64,000 bases of DNA. Source: Hutsoniella sourekii ATCC 700629. Its GTDB lineage: Bacteria; Bacillota; Bacilli; Lactobacillales; Aerococcaceae. Of the stretch, positions 18,781 through 28,723 are shown one piece after another. Position numbers and translations under genes: made by a program. A model generated the notes under the pieces. The model saw nothing but the letters and a program-made list of their open reading frames with translations. It had not been told where the DNA came from and made no database searches. The stretch covers positions 46,292-110,291 of the forward strand of contig NZ_JADD01000005.1 in the NCBI RefSeq assembly GCF_000518205.1. The letters run 5' to 3'. Every line of letters begins with the position of its first letter. Position 1 is the first letter of the stretch.

Positions 18781-20769
18781 TCATGATTGATTAAGATGAG
18801 GATACATATCGAGGAAAGATTCTAATTCTAGACTGGCCTCTTCCCAATCATTCAAAGCTAGTTCCTGTTGCTCCTGGGCTTTAAGTAGGTCTTGGTGATG
18901 TTTAGAAATTCCGGCCATATCATTAGTGTTTGAAGCTTCTAGTAAGGCTTGGTTTAATTGTTCAATAGTTTCTTCCAGTTGATCATTGTCCTGGAGAGCT
19001 TGATCAACCCTTTTTTGTAGTTGTTTGAAGCGCCGGTTGACTTGTTTATTTTCTTCATAGGAGAGCTGGTTGGCGGATTTTTCCTTGTCAGGGGTTGGGC
19101 TAGTAGGAAGCTCATCTACTAGGTCATTATTGGCTTGCATTTCAGCGAGTTCAGCTTTCTTGCTCGTGTAATAGTCATAATCCCCCAGATAGAGAGTCGA
19201 GCCTGTTGGGCCAATTTCTAATACGTGAGTAGCAATTCGATTGATGAAATACCGGTCGTGTGAGACAAAAAGTAAGGTACCGTTGAAGTCAATCAGAGCA
19301 TCTTCAAGTACTTCCTTACTGGAGATGTCTAAGTGGTTGGTCGGCTCATCCAGAAGTAAGGTGTTGTCATGCTCTGTTGCCAGTAAAGCTAGAGCTAGAC
19401 GGGCCTTCTCGCCACCGGATAACATGGATACTTTTTTCTCAACGGTCTCCCCGCTAAATAGAAAGCTTCCCAAGATAGAACGGACCTTCCATTCATCCGT
19501 TGTATCTTGTGCTTGCCATAAAGTCTCAAGCACCGTTAGATTCTCATTTAAGTGGTTGACATTTTGATCATAGTAACCAATAGAGACATTTGTTCCAATA
19601 TGCACTTCACCAGCTAGCGGGGTTAGCTGACCGATTAAGGTCTTCAAAAAGGTTGATTTCCCCACACCATTGGGCCCAACAATAGCTACTGCTTGCTGCC
19701 GTCTTAAGTCCAAGTTCAAATGGCAGGCAATAGGATCTAAGTTACTTGAATAGCCGACGGCCAAGTCGTCAGCTGCAATCACTTGATCGCCAGAATCAAG
19801 CTCAGCGGAGAATTGGATACGAGGTGCTTTGTCGTCTTGGCGCGGCTTTTCAATCTTATCCATGCGTTCCAATTGTTTGCGTCGACTTTGGGCGCGCTTG
19901 GTTGTGGAAGCTCTAGCCAAGTTCCGATCAACAAAGTCTTGTAATTTATGGATTTCAACTTGTTGCTTCTCATAGGCTTGCCATTCTTGCTGCAATCGAA
20001 GGTCCCTTTCTTTTAAGAAGAAATCATAGTTGCCCTTGTAGATGTGAGAGGTTTGATTGCGTAGTTCGATGACTTGGTTGGCTACTCGGTTAAGGAAGTA
20101 GCGGTCGTGAGAGACAATTAATAGAGCTCCGCGGTAGCCTTGAAGATAACCTTCCAGCCAAGTTAAGGTCTCCATATCTAAGTGGTTAGTGGGCTCATCT
20201 AAGATTAATAAGTCATAGTCCATCAACAAGATTCGAGCTAAGGCTAGGCGGGTCTTTTGGCCACCTGATAAAGATTGGACGGGAGTATCATAATCCTCTT
20301 CATAGAAGCGGAAACCATGGAGAACCGTGCGGATATCTGATTCAACCGCATAGGCATTCCGGCGATTAAGCTCTTCTTGTAGTTGATCATAGCGGTCTAA
20401 GGCTTCTTGATAAGCCTTTGATTCAGGATCCACTGATAGATCGGCCACAGTTTGAGCGGCCTCTTCTGTTTGTTCTCTAAGGGTTAGTGCCTCTTGGAAA
20501 ACTGCCAGCATCTCCTCCCAAATGGTTAGGTCAGAGTCAATGGCTACGTGTTGTTCCAAATAACCAATGCGGATGTCTTTGGCTAAGGTAATTTCTCCTT
20601 TTGAGATGGGTTCGGTCTTCATAATTTGGCTAATTAAGGTTGATTTACCGGCGCCATTACGACCGACAAGAGCAATTCGGTCATGGGTTTGAATATTGAA
20701 ATTAACGTCCTGGTATAAGACTTGCTCACCAAACAAGCGAGCTAAATTATTTGCTTGCAGTAAAATCAT
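18781..20769 (-). CDS. ABC-F family ATPase
   Basis: 662 residues, two ABC domains without membrane spans. Walker A motifs GRNGAGKST and GPNGVGKST, signatures LSGGQKTRLALAR and LSGGEKARLALA, Walker B with DEPTNHLDM and DEPTNHLDI. The linker (about 245-300) is basic, and the C-terminus (about 575-650) is a coiled coil, as in Uup/YdiF-type ABC-F proteins. These act on the ribosome to relieve stalls; some give antibiotic resistance, but nothing here indicates that. Monocistronic. Confidence -1.
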   Translation of the reverse strand: MILLQANNLARLFGEQVLYQDVNFNIQTHDRIALVGRNGAGKSTLISQIMKTEPISKGEITLAKDIRIGYLEQHVAIDSDLTIWEEMLAVFQEALTLREQTEEAAQTVADLSVDPESKAYQEALDRYDQLQEELNRRNAYAVESDIRTVLHGFRFYEEDYDTPVQSLSGGQKTRLALARILLMDYDLLILDEPTNHLDMETLTWLEGYLQGYRGALLIVSHDRYFLNRVANQVIELRNQTSHIYKGNYDFFLKERDLRLQQEWQAYEKQQVEIHKLQDFVDRNLARASTTKRAQSRRKQLERMDKIEKPRQDDKAPRIQFSAELDSGDQVIAADDLAVGYSSNLDPIACHLNLDLRRQQAVAIVGPNGVGKSTFLKTLIGQLTPLAGEVHIGTNVSIGYYDQNVNHLNENLTVLETLWQAQDTTDEWKVRSILGSFLFSGETVEKKVSMLSGGEKARLALALLATEHDNTLLLDEPTNHLDISSKEVLEDALIDFNGTLLFVSHDRYFINRIATHVLEIGPTGSTLYLGDYDYYTSKKAELAEMQANNDLVDELPTSPTPDKEKSANQLSYEENKQVNRRFKQLQKRVDQALQDNDQLEETIEQLNQALLEASNTNDMAGISKHHQDLLKAQEQQELALNDWEEASLELESFLDMYPHLNQS

Positions 20770-20891
20770 TTACTTGCTCCTATTCTAAATCGTGCTGGTA
20801 TCATTATAACATGAATCACTGAACTGCCTAGTCATTAGTAGATCTTATCAGAAGGAAATCAGGTATAATAAAAAAAGAACGGAGGGATGAC

Positions 20892-21743
20892 ATGGATCAG
20901 CTTAAGTTTCACGATATGTTAATTAGTTTCTTGCCTGCTACGCGCTTTAAAGTGGATGCTGGGTCTACATTCGGTCCAGTAGCTAAAGCGGTTTGGTCCA
21001 AATTGGTCGAAGTGGATGACCTGGACCGAATGGATTCGGTGACCAGCCCGATGCTCATCCAGTATCAAGCGGTGAATTATTTAATAGATACTGGCCATGG
21101 AACCAGTAAAATGAGTGAAAAAAGTAAAAATATTACTGGCTTAAAAGAAGAAACCCAATTATTTAATTCACTAAAGGCTTTAAACTTACAAGCTGAAGAT
21201 ATTGATTATATATTAATGACTCATATGCACGATGATCACGCGGGTGGCCTAACCAAGAGAGAAGGGGAACACATTGTCTCTAGCTTCCCTAATGCCAAAA
21301 TTATAGTTAGTCAAAAAGAGTGGGAGGCGGTCCAGCATCCTAATTTGCGGACTAGGGGAACCTATCTAGAAGATAATTGGCGTCCTGTAAGAGACCAAGT
21401 TCATACCTTCAATGAAACAATGGAACTCGCTCCCGGTCTCAAAATGATTTGCACCGGAGGTCATTCGCCTGGACATTCTATTATTCTACTTGAGCAAGCA
21501 GGTGAGACCTTGATTCACTTGGCTGATCACCTTCAATCGCCACTTCAAGCTAAACCCCAATGGGTCACCGGCTTCGATGATTATCCTATGGATGTCCTAG
21601 AGTCCAAGAAGTATTGGTTAGACCAAGCCTTACCCAATGGGTGGGGGTGCCTTCTCTATCATGATCCAAATTACACAATGGTAAAGCTGGACCCTGATAG
21701 TTTGGCAGTGATTGATCATCAAGCCAGAACACTCAAATCGTGA
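20892..21743 (+). CDS. MBL-fold metallo-hydrolase
   Basis: 283 residues. THMHDDHAGG is the HxHxDH zinc motif, and TGGHSPGHSIILL and LADHLQSP carry the further metal ligands of the metallo-beta-lactamase superfamily, in the subgroup that includes AHL lactonases. The substrate cannot be told. GGAGGGA precedes the ATG at 20892. Between a divergent ABC-F gene and rex, apparently monocistronic. Confidence -1.
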   Translation: MDQLKFHDMLISFLPATRFKVDAGSTFGPVAKAVWSKLVEVDDLDRMDSVTSPMLIQYQAVNYLIDTGHGTSKMSEKSKNITGLKEETQLFNSLKALNLQAEDIDYILMTHMHDDHAGGLTKREGEHIVSSFPNAKIIVSQKEWEAVQHPNLRTRGTYLEDNWRPVRDQVHTFNETMELAPGLKMICTGGHSPGHSIILLEQAGETLIHLADHLQSPLQAKPQWVTGFDDYPMDVLESKKYWLDQALPNGWGCLLYHDPNYTMVKLDPDSLAVIDHQARTLKS

Positions 21744-21804
21744 TGTATTCACCAATTAATTGATTTGAACATATATTTGTCTAGTTTAGCTTGTGAAATT
21801 GTGC

Positions 21805-21810
21805 TATAAT
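21805..21810 (+). promoter_or_regulatory. rex: Extended -10 of the rex promoter
   Basis: TGCTATAAT gives an extended -10. TTGTGAAATTGTG just upstream (21791-21803) carries one half of the Rex operator consensus TTGTGAA, so self-repression is possible; no full palindrome was seen. Confidence -1.
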
Positions 21811-21851
21811 CTACTAGATTAATAAATTAATTCTAAATAAGGAGCTAAACT

Positions 21852-22499
21852 ATGGATAAATCGAGAGAAATACCACGCGCGACAGCCTTGCGTCTTCCGA
21901 TTTACCGTCGTTATTTAAGTTATTTGCAGAACGCAGGCAAGAAGCGCGTTTCTTCAACCGAATTGAGTGATGCGGTAAAGGTGGACAGTGCAACCATTAG
22001 GCGTGACTTTTCTTATTTTGGTGCCCTAGGTAAACGGGGCTATGGTTACGATGTGGACTATTTATTGGATTTCTTAACTAAAATTCTCAATCAAGACCGT
22101 CTGACATCAGTTGGATTGATCGGGGTAGGTAATTTAGGACATGCGCTTCTCAATTACAACTTTCGCAAGAATAGTAATGTAAGAATAGGTGCAGCTTTTG
22201 ACGTTAATCCTGAAATTGCAGGGACCATTCAATCTGGTATTCCTGTGTATTCGATGGATGAATTGGAAGAACAGATGGAACAACAGGCCATCGAAATTAT
22301 GATTTTAACCATTCCAGAACAACATGCTGATGATGTCGTTGACCGACTCATTCAAGCAGGAATTAAAGGAATCTTGAATTTTACTCCTCTTCGATTTGAA
22401 GTTCCTCACGGCGTTCGCGTCCAAAACGTGGATTTGACCAATGAGCTTCAAACCTTAATTTATTTTATCGATTCCAACATTGATGGTGGAGATAACTAA
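21852..22499 (+). CDS. rex: Redox-sensing transcriptional repressor Rex
   Basis: NADH/NAD+-sensing repressor of fermentation and anaerobic genes. 215 residues. N-terminal winged helix (about 1-80; [33 protein letters not shown]) and Rossmann domain with [10 protein letters not shown]. Normal length. AAGGAG precedes the ATG. Directly upstream of the groESL unit but separated by a terminator. Confidence -1.
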   Translation: MDKSREIPRATALRLPIYRRYLSYLQNAGKKRVSSTELSDAVKVDSATIRRDFSYFGALGKRGYGYDVDYLLDFLTKILNQDRLTSVGLIGVGNLGHALLNYNFRKNSNVRIGAAFDVNPEIAGTIQSGIPVYSMDELEEQMEQQAIEIMILTIPEQHADDVVDRLIQAGIKGILNFTPLRFEVPHGVRVQNVDLTNELQTLIYFIDSNIDGGDN

Positions 22500-22503
22500 T
22501 TTT

Positions 22504-22527
22504 AAGCAGCTTCGGCTGCTTTTTTTG
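22504..22527 (+). terminator. rex terminator
   Basis: AAGCAGC TTC GGCTGCTTTTTTT. Confidence -1.
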
Positions 22528-22588
22528 TTGGTTATTAGCGTTATCTCGCTGTTTTTTTAATCTTTTTATCAAAAGCGAGCAAAAACTC

Positions 22589-22617
22589 TTGCATTTTTGA
22601 CCAATTTAGACTATTAT
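22589..22617 (+). promoter_or_regulatory. groESL promoter
   Basis: TTGCAT (22589-22594), 17-base spacer, TATTAT (22612-22617), directly before the CIRCE element. Confidence -1.
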
Positions 22618-22628
22618 AATAATCAAGG

Positions 22629-22655
22629 TTAGCACTCATTGAATAAGAGTGCTAA
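22629..22655. promoter_or_regulatory. CIRCE operator (HrcA)
   Basis: TTAGCACTC, nine bases, GAGTGCTAA: a perfect match to the CIRCE consensus. It covers the groES transcription start region, so HrcA represses groESL until heat shock. Confidence -1.
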
Positions 22656-22690
22656 TTTATAACAAATACAATAACTTTTTTAGATTATGA

Positions 22691-22969
<279 letters not shown>

Positions 22970-23009
22970 TTAAATCCTGATCATCTGTTATCGACTATTA
23001 TTGAAGTAA

Positions 23010-24653
<1,644 letters not shown>

Positions 24654-24663
24654 TAAGCCAAGA

Positions 24664-24686
24664 AAGCACCTTCGGGTGCTTTTTTA
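24664..24686 (+). terminator. groEL terminator
   Basis: AAGCACC TTC GGGTGCTTTTTTA. Confidence -1.
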
Positions 24687-24748
24687 TTTAGTCAATGCCC
24701 CCTTGCTTTTCTATTCGATATGAGCTATAATCATCTTTGTAGTCTTAA

Positions 24749-24821
24749 GGGGGCGTAGCTCAGTTGGGAGAGCGCTACACTGGCAGTGTAGAGGTCGTCG
24801 GTTCAAGCCCGATCGTCTCCA
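24749..24821 (+). tRNA. tRNA-Ala (anticodon GGC)
   Basis: 73 bases with a full cloverleaf. Acceptor arms GGGGGCG and CGTCTCC pair with the G3-U70 wobble that identifies alanine tRNAs. D arm GCTC/GAGC, anticodon stem CTACA/TGTAG around the loop CTGGCAG, so the anticodon is GGC. T arm TCGGTTCAAGCCCGA. Discriminator A; CCA is not encoded. A terminator follows. Confidence -1.
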
Positions 24822-24840
24822 TAATTGAATCAAGCTTAAT

Positions 24841-24869
24841 AAACGATCGCATTTAGCGATCGTTTTTTT
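24841..24869 (+). terminator. tRNA-Ala terminator
   Basis: AAACGATCGC ATTTA GCGATCGTTTTTTTA. Confidence -1.
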
Positions 24870-24884
24870 ATTTATCATTCTCTA

Positions 24885-24920
24885 TAAAAAACGTGCCAGC
24901 AACTGAAGTGCTGGCACGTT
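24885..24920 (-). terminator. Terminator of the YitT-family gene
   Basis: AACGTGCCAGCA with a short loop and TGCTGGCACGTT, followed on the minus strand by a T run. Confidence -1.
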
Positions 24921-24938
24921 GGAGATAAAAGATCATCA

Positions 24939-25829
24939 TTATTTAAGATAAAATTTATCGTTTTTGTTTCCTTTATTGAAGTAGCTAAATCCTTGACCGG
25001 TGACATCTTGAATATCCATAATACTTACAAAGGCGCGTTCGTCAATCTTGTCAATCACTCGCCGGATGGCAATGACTTGGTAACGGTTGACTACACAGTA
25101 AAGGACATCAGACTGTTTTTTAGAATAATAGCCGTGAGCATGAAGAACAGTTACGCCCCGACCGATTTCATTGACAACAGCATGAGCAATTTCTTCATGT
25201 TTGCTGGAAATAATAAAGATAGCCTTACGCCGGTTTAATCCTTCAGTAAAGATATTGATGACGTTAGCTGAGACGAAGATCATCATGATGGTTACAATGG
25301 TTAATTCAACAGTTAAAGTATATAAAGAGGCAAGAATAACGAGACAGTTCAATAGGAAGACAGCTGCTGAAAAGTTCATTCCTAAGTATTTCTGCATCAA
25401 CATTGCGATAATGTCACTACCAGCGGTTGTGCCATGCCCTCTTAAAACGAGTCCCATTCCAATTCCTGTTAAGACACCCCCAGCAACGGCAGTAATGATT
25501 AAATTATCTGAGTGGAAAACAGGCGGATGAACAATATCAAGGAAAAGTGATATCCAAAAAAGACTGACGATGGTTAGGATAATGGTCCGCTTATCGATAA
25601 AACGTAAGCCGATAATTAATAATACCAAGTTGATACCCAAGTTCATAATAGAAACAGGTATCTGGAAGACATAGTAGAGTAGTACTGAAATCCCGGTTAC
25701 TCCACCCGTTGTGAATGAGTTTGGCAGTATAAAAGCGTTCATTCCTACACAATAAATGAGACTGCCTATTGTAATTAGGAACAAAGAGAACAGGGCCTCC
25801 TGCCAGGTCATATCCAATGCTTTAAGCAA
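24939..25829 (-). CDS. YitT family membrane protein
   Basis: 296 residues. Five or six membrane spans at about 10-175 including the family block CVGMNAFILPNSFTTGGVTGIS and GTTAGSDIIAM, then a cytosolic DUF2179 domain (about 215-290; VHAHGYYSKKQSDVLYCVV). The function of the YitT family is not established. Monocistronic, upstream of a divergent pyrFE promoter. Confidence -1.
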   Translation of the reverse strand: MLKALDMTWQEALFSLFLITIGSLIYCVGMNAFILPNSFTTGGVTGISVLLYYVFQIPVSIMNLGINLVLLIIGLRFIDKRTIILTIVSLFWISLFLDIVHPPVFHSDNLIITAVAGGVLTGIGMGLVLRGHGTTAGSDIIAMLMQKYLGMNFSAAVFLLNCLVILASLYTLTVELTIVTIMMIFVSANVINIFTEGLNRRKAIFIISSKHEEIAHAVVNEIGRGVTVLHAHGYYSKKQSDVLYCVVNRYQVIAIRRVIDKIDERAFVSIMDIQDVTGQGFSYFNKGNKNDKFYLK

Positions 25830-25971
25830 TTAATTTTACCTCTTTTCTGTTGTTTAAAAATTGATGTTGCCATTACGACTCATATTCTATTACTAACAAT
25901 AAGCCTTTTCAAGAAGAATCAGTGTATTTTTTAAAGGACAATATTAAGGCTATTGACTTTTAAAATTCGTC

Positions 25972-25999
25972 TTGACATTCACGATCAATCAGCTATAAT
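25972..25999 (+). promoter_or_regulatory. pyrFE promoter
   Basis: TTGACA (25972-25977), 16-base spacer, TATAAT (25994-25999), both boxes at full consensus. Confidence -1.
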
Positions 26000-26031
26000 A
26001 CAGATAATTTCAAGCAATTGTTTTAATTATG

Positions 26032-26136
26032 TTCCGTGAAGCATAGAAGCAATTCCAGTCGGTGGCCCTAGTAAATAATGGGGTCTATCTTGGTGTGGAT
26101 TCAAGCCTTTCACGGAATGTGAGAGGCTTTTTTTGA
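26032..26136 (+). promoter_or_regulatory. Attenuator-like leader RNA of pyrFE, aptamer unclassified
   Basis: UUCCGUGAAG (26032-26041) can pair with CUUUCACGGAA (26107-26117), forming a 10-bp closing helix. Between them lies a GC-richer stretch with GGCCC/GGGGUC and CUUG/CAAG helices. The closing helix shares its 3' strand with the terminator that follows, so the two are mutually exclusive: when the helix is formed the terminator is not. The PyrR loop consensus (GAGAGG core) was not found. Control by pyrimidines is inferred from the genes only. Confidence -1.
26103..26134 (+). terminator. Attenuator terminator before pyrF
   Basis: AGCCTTTCAC GGAAT GTGAGAGGCT then seven T, ending about 13 bases before the pyrF start. 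Confidence -1.
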
Positions 26137-26147
26137 GGGGAGAGTTT

Positions 26148-26864
26148 ATGGATCAATCAAAACCAATCGTTGCCTTAGACTTTGAAACGGTGGATGAAGT
26201 AGTTGAATTTATGGCGAAGTTTCAAGGACAATCCTTGAATGTAAAGGTGGGGATGGAACTTTACTATCTGGCAGGTCAGACTGTGGTCGATCAATTGATC
26301 CAAGCAGGTCATGACGTCTTCCTGGATTTGAAGTTACATGATATTCCCAATACGGTGAAGCGAGCTATGACTCAATTAGCCAAGAAAAACGTAGGCATGG
26401 TGAATGTCCATGCTAATGGTGGCCATATAATGATGGAAGCCGCATTAGAAGGCTTGCAGGCGGGCGTCGAACCAGGAGAAGATCGGCCCTTGTTAATTGC
26501 AGTTACCCAATTAACATCAACCAGCCCAGCCATACTGGAGCAGGATCAGCAAGTCAAGGTAGCTTTGGCAGAGAATGTGGTCCATCTTGCTAGACTAGCC
26601 CAACAATCAGGTCTAGATGGGGTGGTCTGTTCAGCTCAAGAAGTACCAATGATTAAGGCCGCCTGTGGCAAGGACTTCCTAACAGTGACTCCCGGTATTC
26701 GACCAGCTGACAGCCAGCCTGATGATCAAGTTCGGATTACGACTCCTGGTCAAGCTAGAGAGCTCGGAAGCGACTATATTGTTGTGGGTAGACCAATCAC
26801 TCAAGCTAAAGATTCAAAAAGTGCCTATCGATCAATCAACCAAGAATGGAATCAGAAAGGATAA
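26148..26864 (+). CDS. pyrF: Orotidine-5'-phosphate decarboxylase
   Basis: Last step of UMP synthesis. 238 residues from the ATG at 26148 (GAGGGGAGAG upstream; a TTG at 26133 lies in the terminator loop region and is rejected). Catalytic residues Asp60, Lys62 and Asp65 in DLKLHDIPNT; VGRPIT near the end is the phosphate-binding motif. First gene of a two-gene pyrFE unit, away from other pyr genes. Confidence -1.
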   Translation: MDQSKPIVALDFETVDEVVEFMAKFQGQSLNVKVGMELYYLAGQTVVDQLIQAGHDVFLDLKLHDIPNTVKRAMTQLAKKNVGMVNVHANGGHIMMEAALEGLQAGVEPGEDRPLLIAVTQLTSTSPAILEQDQQVKVALAENVVHLARLAQQSGLDGVVCSAQEVPMIKAACGKDFLTVTPGIRPADSQPDDQVRITTPGQARELGSDYIVVGRPITQAKDSKSAYRSINQEWNQKG

Positions 26865-26869
26865 TAACC

Positions 26870-27508
26870 ATGGATATGAAAGCAAAAGTAGCCCAAACCT
26901 TATTAGATATTCAAGCTGTAAGCTTAAGCCCAGAAAAGCCCTTTACTTGGACCAGTGGACTTAGATCGCCAATTTATTGTGACAATCGGATGATTATGTC
27001 CTTCCCCAAAGAGAGACGGACTATTGAAGAAGGACTAGCTGACTTAATCAAGCAAGAATTCCCAGATGTTGAAGTGATTGCTGGAACGGCAACAGCTGGT
27101 ATTCCTCATGCCGCTTATGTCTCTGATATCCTAGGTTTGCCGATGATTTATGTTCGGTCAAGTGCCAAGGCTCACGGCAAGCAATCAGCTATTGAAGGTA
27201 AGTTAGATTCTGGAGCTAAGGTTGTGATGATTGAGGACTTAATCTCTACTGGAGGAAGTGTTATTCATGCGGCGGATCTTGTAGAGGCAGCAGGAGGGCA
27301 GGTCCTAGGTTGTGTAGCCATTTTTAATTATTTGCTTCAAGTAGGTAAGGATAACTTCGAGCGATCTGGCTACAAGTTAGCTACCTTAACAGATTACCAA
27401 GCGCTCGTAAGCTATGCCGTTGGTTTAGATGAATATAAGGCTCACCAAGAAGCCTTGGAACAGTGGCACCATGATCCTCAAGCTTGGAGCCAAGCACACG
27501 GCCAATAA
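26870..27508 (+). CDS. pyrE: Orotate phosphoribosyltransferase
   Basis: Makes OMP from orotate and PRPP. 212 residues from ATG at 26870, six bases after the pyrF stop (AAAGG upstream). VVMIEDLISTGGS is the PRPP-binding loop; YVRSSAKAHGKQ is the flexible catalytic loop. Co-transcribed with pyrF. Confidence -1.
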   Translation: MDMKAKVAQTLLDIQAVSLSPEKPFTWTSGLRSPIYCDNRMIMSFPKERRTIEEGLADLIKQEFPDVEVIAGTATAGIPHAAYVSDILGLPMIYVRSSAKAHGKQSAIEGKLDSGAKVVMIEDLISTGGSVIHAADLVEAAGGQVLGCVAIFNYLLQVGKDNFERSGYKLATLTDYQALVSYAVGLDEYKAHQEALEQWHHDPQAWSQAHGQ

Positions 27509-27534
27509 GAACAAAGATCAATTAAATGAAGGCA

Positions 27535-27590
27535 AAAATCCTATACTCGTCAAGAGAAAAGTATTTCCAGCTTGATGAGTATAGGATTTT
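27535..27590. terminator. Bidirectional terminator between pyrE and apbE
   Basis: 20-base arms (AAAATCCTATACTC... and ...GAGTATAGGATTTT) with one wobble, A/T runs on both sides. Confidence -1.
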
Positions 27591-27614
27591 ATTATCTATG
27601 GATAGTAACAATTA

Positions 27615-28553
27615 TTAGCGAATAAGTTGGAAATAAGCGGTAAGGTTAGGCGTGTGGTAGACTTGATCTTGGTGGTCGATGACAATGGCTTCAATACCTG
27701 GCGTTTTGTCAGCTATCACTAGCGCTTCTTTTAATGGCTTAGCAAAAAGGATTGTAGTCCAAAGCTCACCATCGATAGACTTGTCACTAACAATGGTAAT
27801 AGAGCTCATCTCGCTTTGCATAGGATAGCCTGTGTTTGAATCAAAAATATGATGATAGGTCTGACCGTCGATAGTGAGTGAGCGCTCATAAATGCCTGAA
27901 GTAACTACGGATTGGTCTTGAGTGGCTAGGACACCTACCAGGCCCCCTCTGGATTGGTCGGGGTCTTGAATCCCCACTCGCCACCAACCATCTGGACGTG
28001 TGACCGATTGGCCGATTGTTAAGACATTACCGCCTAAATCGATAATCCCACTTTGAACGCCGTGCTCTTGTAAGTACGTCTTCAGCTTATCTGCAAAGAA
28101 ACCCTTGGCTACAGCTCCTAAATCAATTTCCATGCCAGCTTTTGGTAAGTAAACAGTCTTGGCCTCTGAATCCAATAATATATCATTAGGGTTAATAAGG
28201 GGTAGCTTAGCTTGAATTTCTTCTGGGCTAGGTACACGAGCATCCTTGAAACCGATCTTCCACAGTTTGATCAAGGGCCCTATGGCAATATTTAAGGCAA
28301 GCTTGGAGACAATACTGTAAGTTTTACCAAGTTCGATTAACTCGAAGAGATCATCATCTACCTTGACCTCTTCATGTCCGGCATGGTGGGCGATCTTCAT
28401 CAATTGTGAATCAGGTCGATTAGCACTGAAACGATAATTATAATCTTCTAGCAGATAGCCGGCTTGTTCCAGTAGATTATCTGCCTCAGGATGGTCGATT
28501 TGTAAGGTGATGATTGTCCCCATTAAGTGATATTGTCGCTGGGTAAGAGCCAT
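27615..28553 (-). CDS. apbE: FAD:protein FMN transferase (ApbE-like)
   Basis: Flavinylates proteins on Ser/Thr outside the membrane in other bacteria. 312 residues; no signal peptide or lipobox is visible (MALTQRQYHLMGTIITLQ), so this copy looks cytosolic. DLGAVAKGFFADKL and GGNVLTIG are the FAD/Mg sites, and GDLWTTILF-like EL­WTTILFA with HIFDSNTGYP are the family signatures. No flavinylated target (FMN_bind) gene was seen nearby. Confidence -1.
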   Translation of the reverse strand: MALTQRQYHLMGTIITLQIDHPEADNLLEQAGYLLEDYNYRFSANRPDSQLMKIAHHAGHEEVKVDDDLFELIELGKTYSIVSKLALNIAIGPLIKLWKIGFKDARVPSPEEIQAKLPLINPNDILLDSEAKTVYLPKAGMEIDLGAVAKGFFADKLKTYLQEHGVQSGIIDLGGNVLTIGQSVTRPDGWWRVGIQDPDQSRGGLVGVLATQDQSVVTSGIYERSLTIDGQTYHHIFDSNTGYPMQSEMSSITIVSDKSIDGELWTTILFAKPLKEALVIADKTPGIEAIVIDHQDQVYHTPNLTAYFQLIR

Positions 28554-28685
28554 TTTTTCATTCCTTTCAATTTGCTTTAATTATTATAGCTTATCTTGAA
28601 GGCAAGAGCGAATTTGAGCGTTTACTATAGAAAAGCTCTATTGAAAGCAACGATGTTTTTACTGTTTAGTGAAAGGTGTGTATGT

Positions 28686-28691
28686 TATAAT
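28686..28691 (+). promoter_or_regulatory. Extended -10 of the ntp operon
   Basis: TGTTATAAT, extended -10; the -35 is weak. RBS AGGAGGTG lies before ntpI. Confidence -1.
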
Positions 28692-28723
28692 GGTTTATAT
28701 GTTTATGCTTAGGAGGTGAACAA

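Noticed and set aside
26032..26136. PyrR-binding loop in the pyrFE leader
   Set aside because: The GAGAGG core of the known PyrR site is not in the leader; CAGTCGGTGG is only a weak resemblance.
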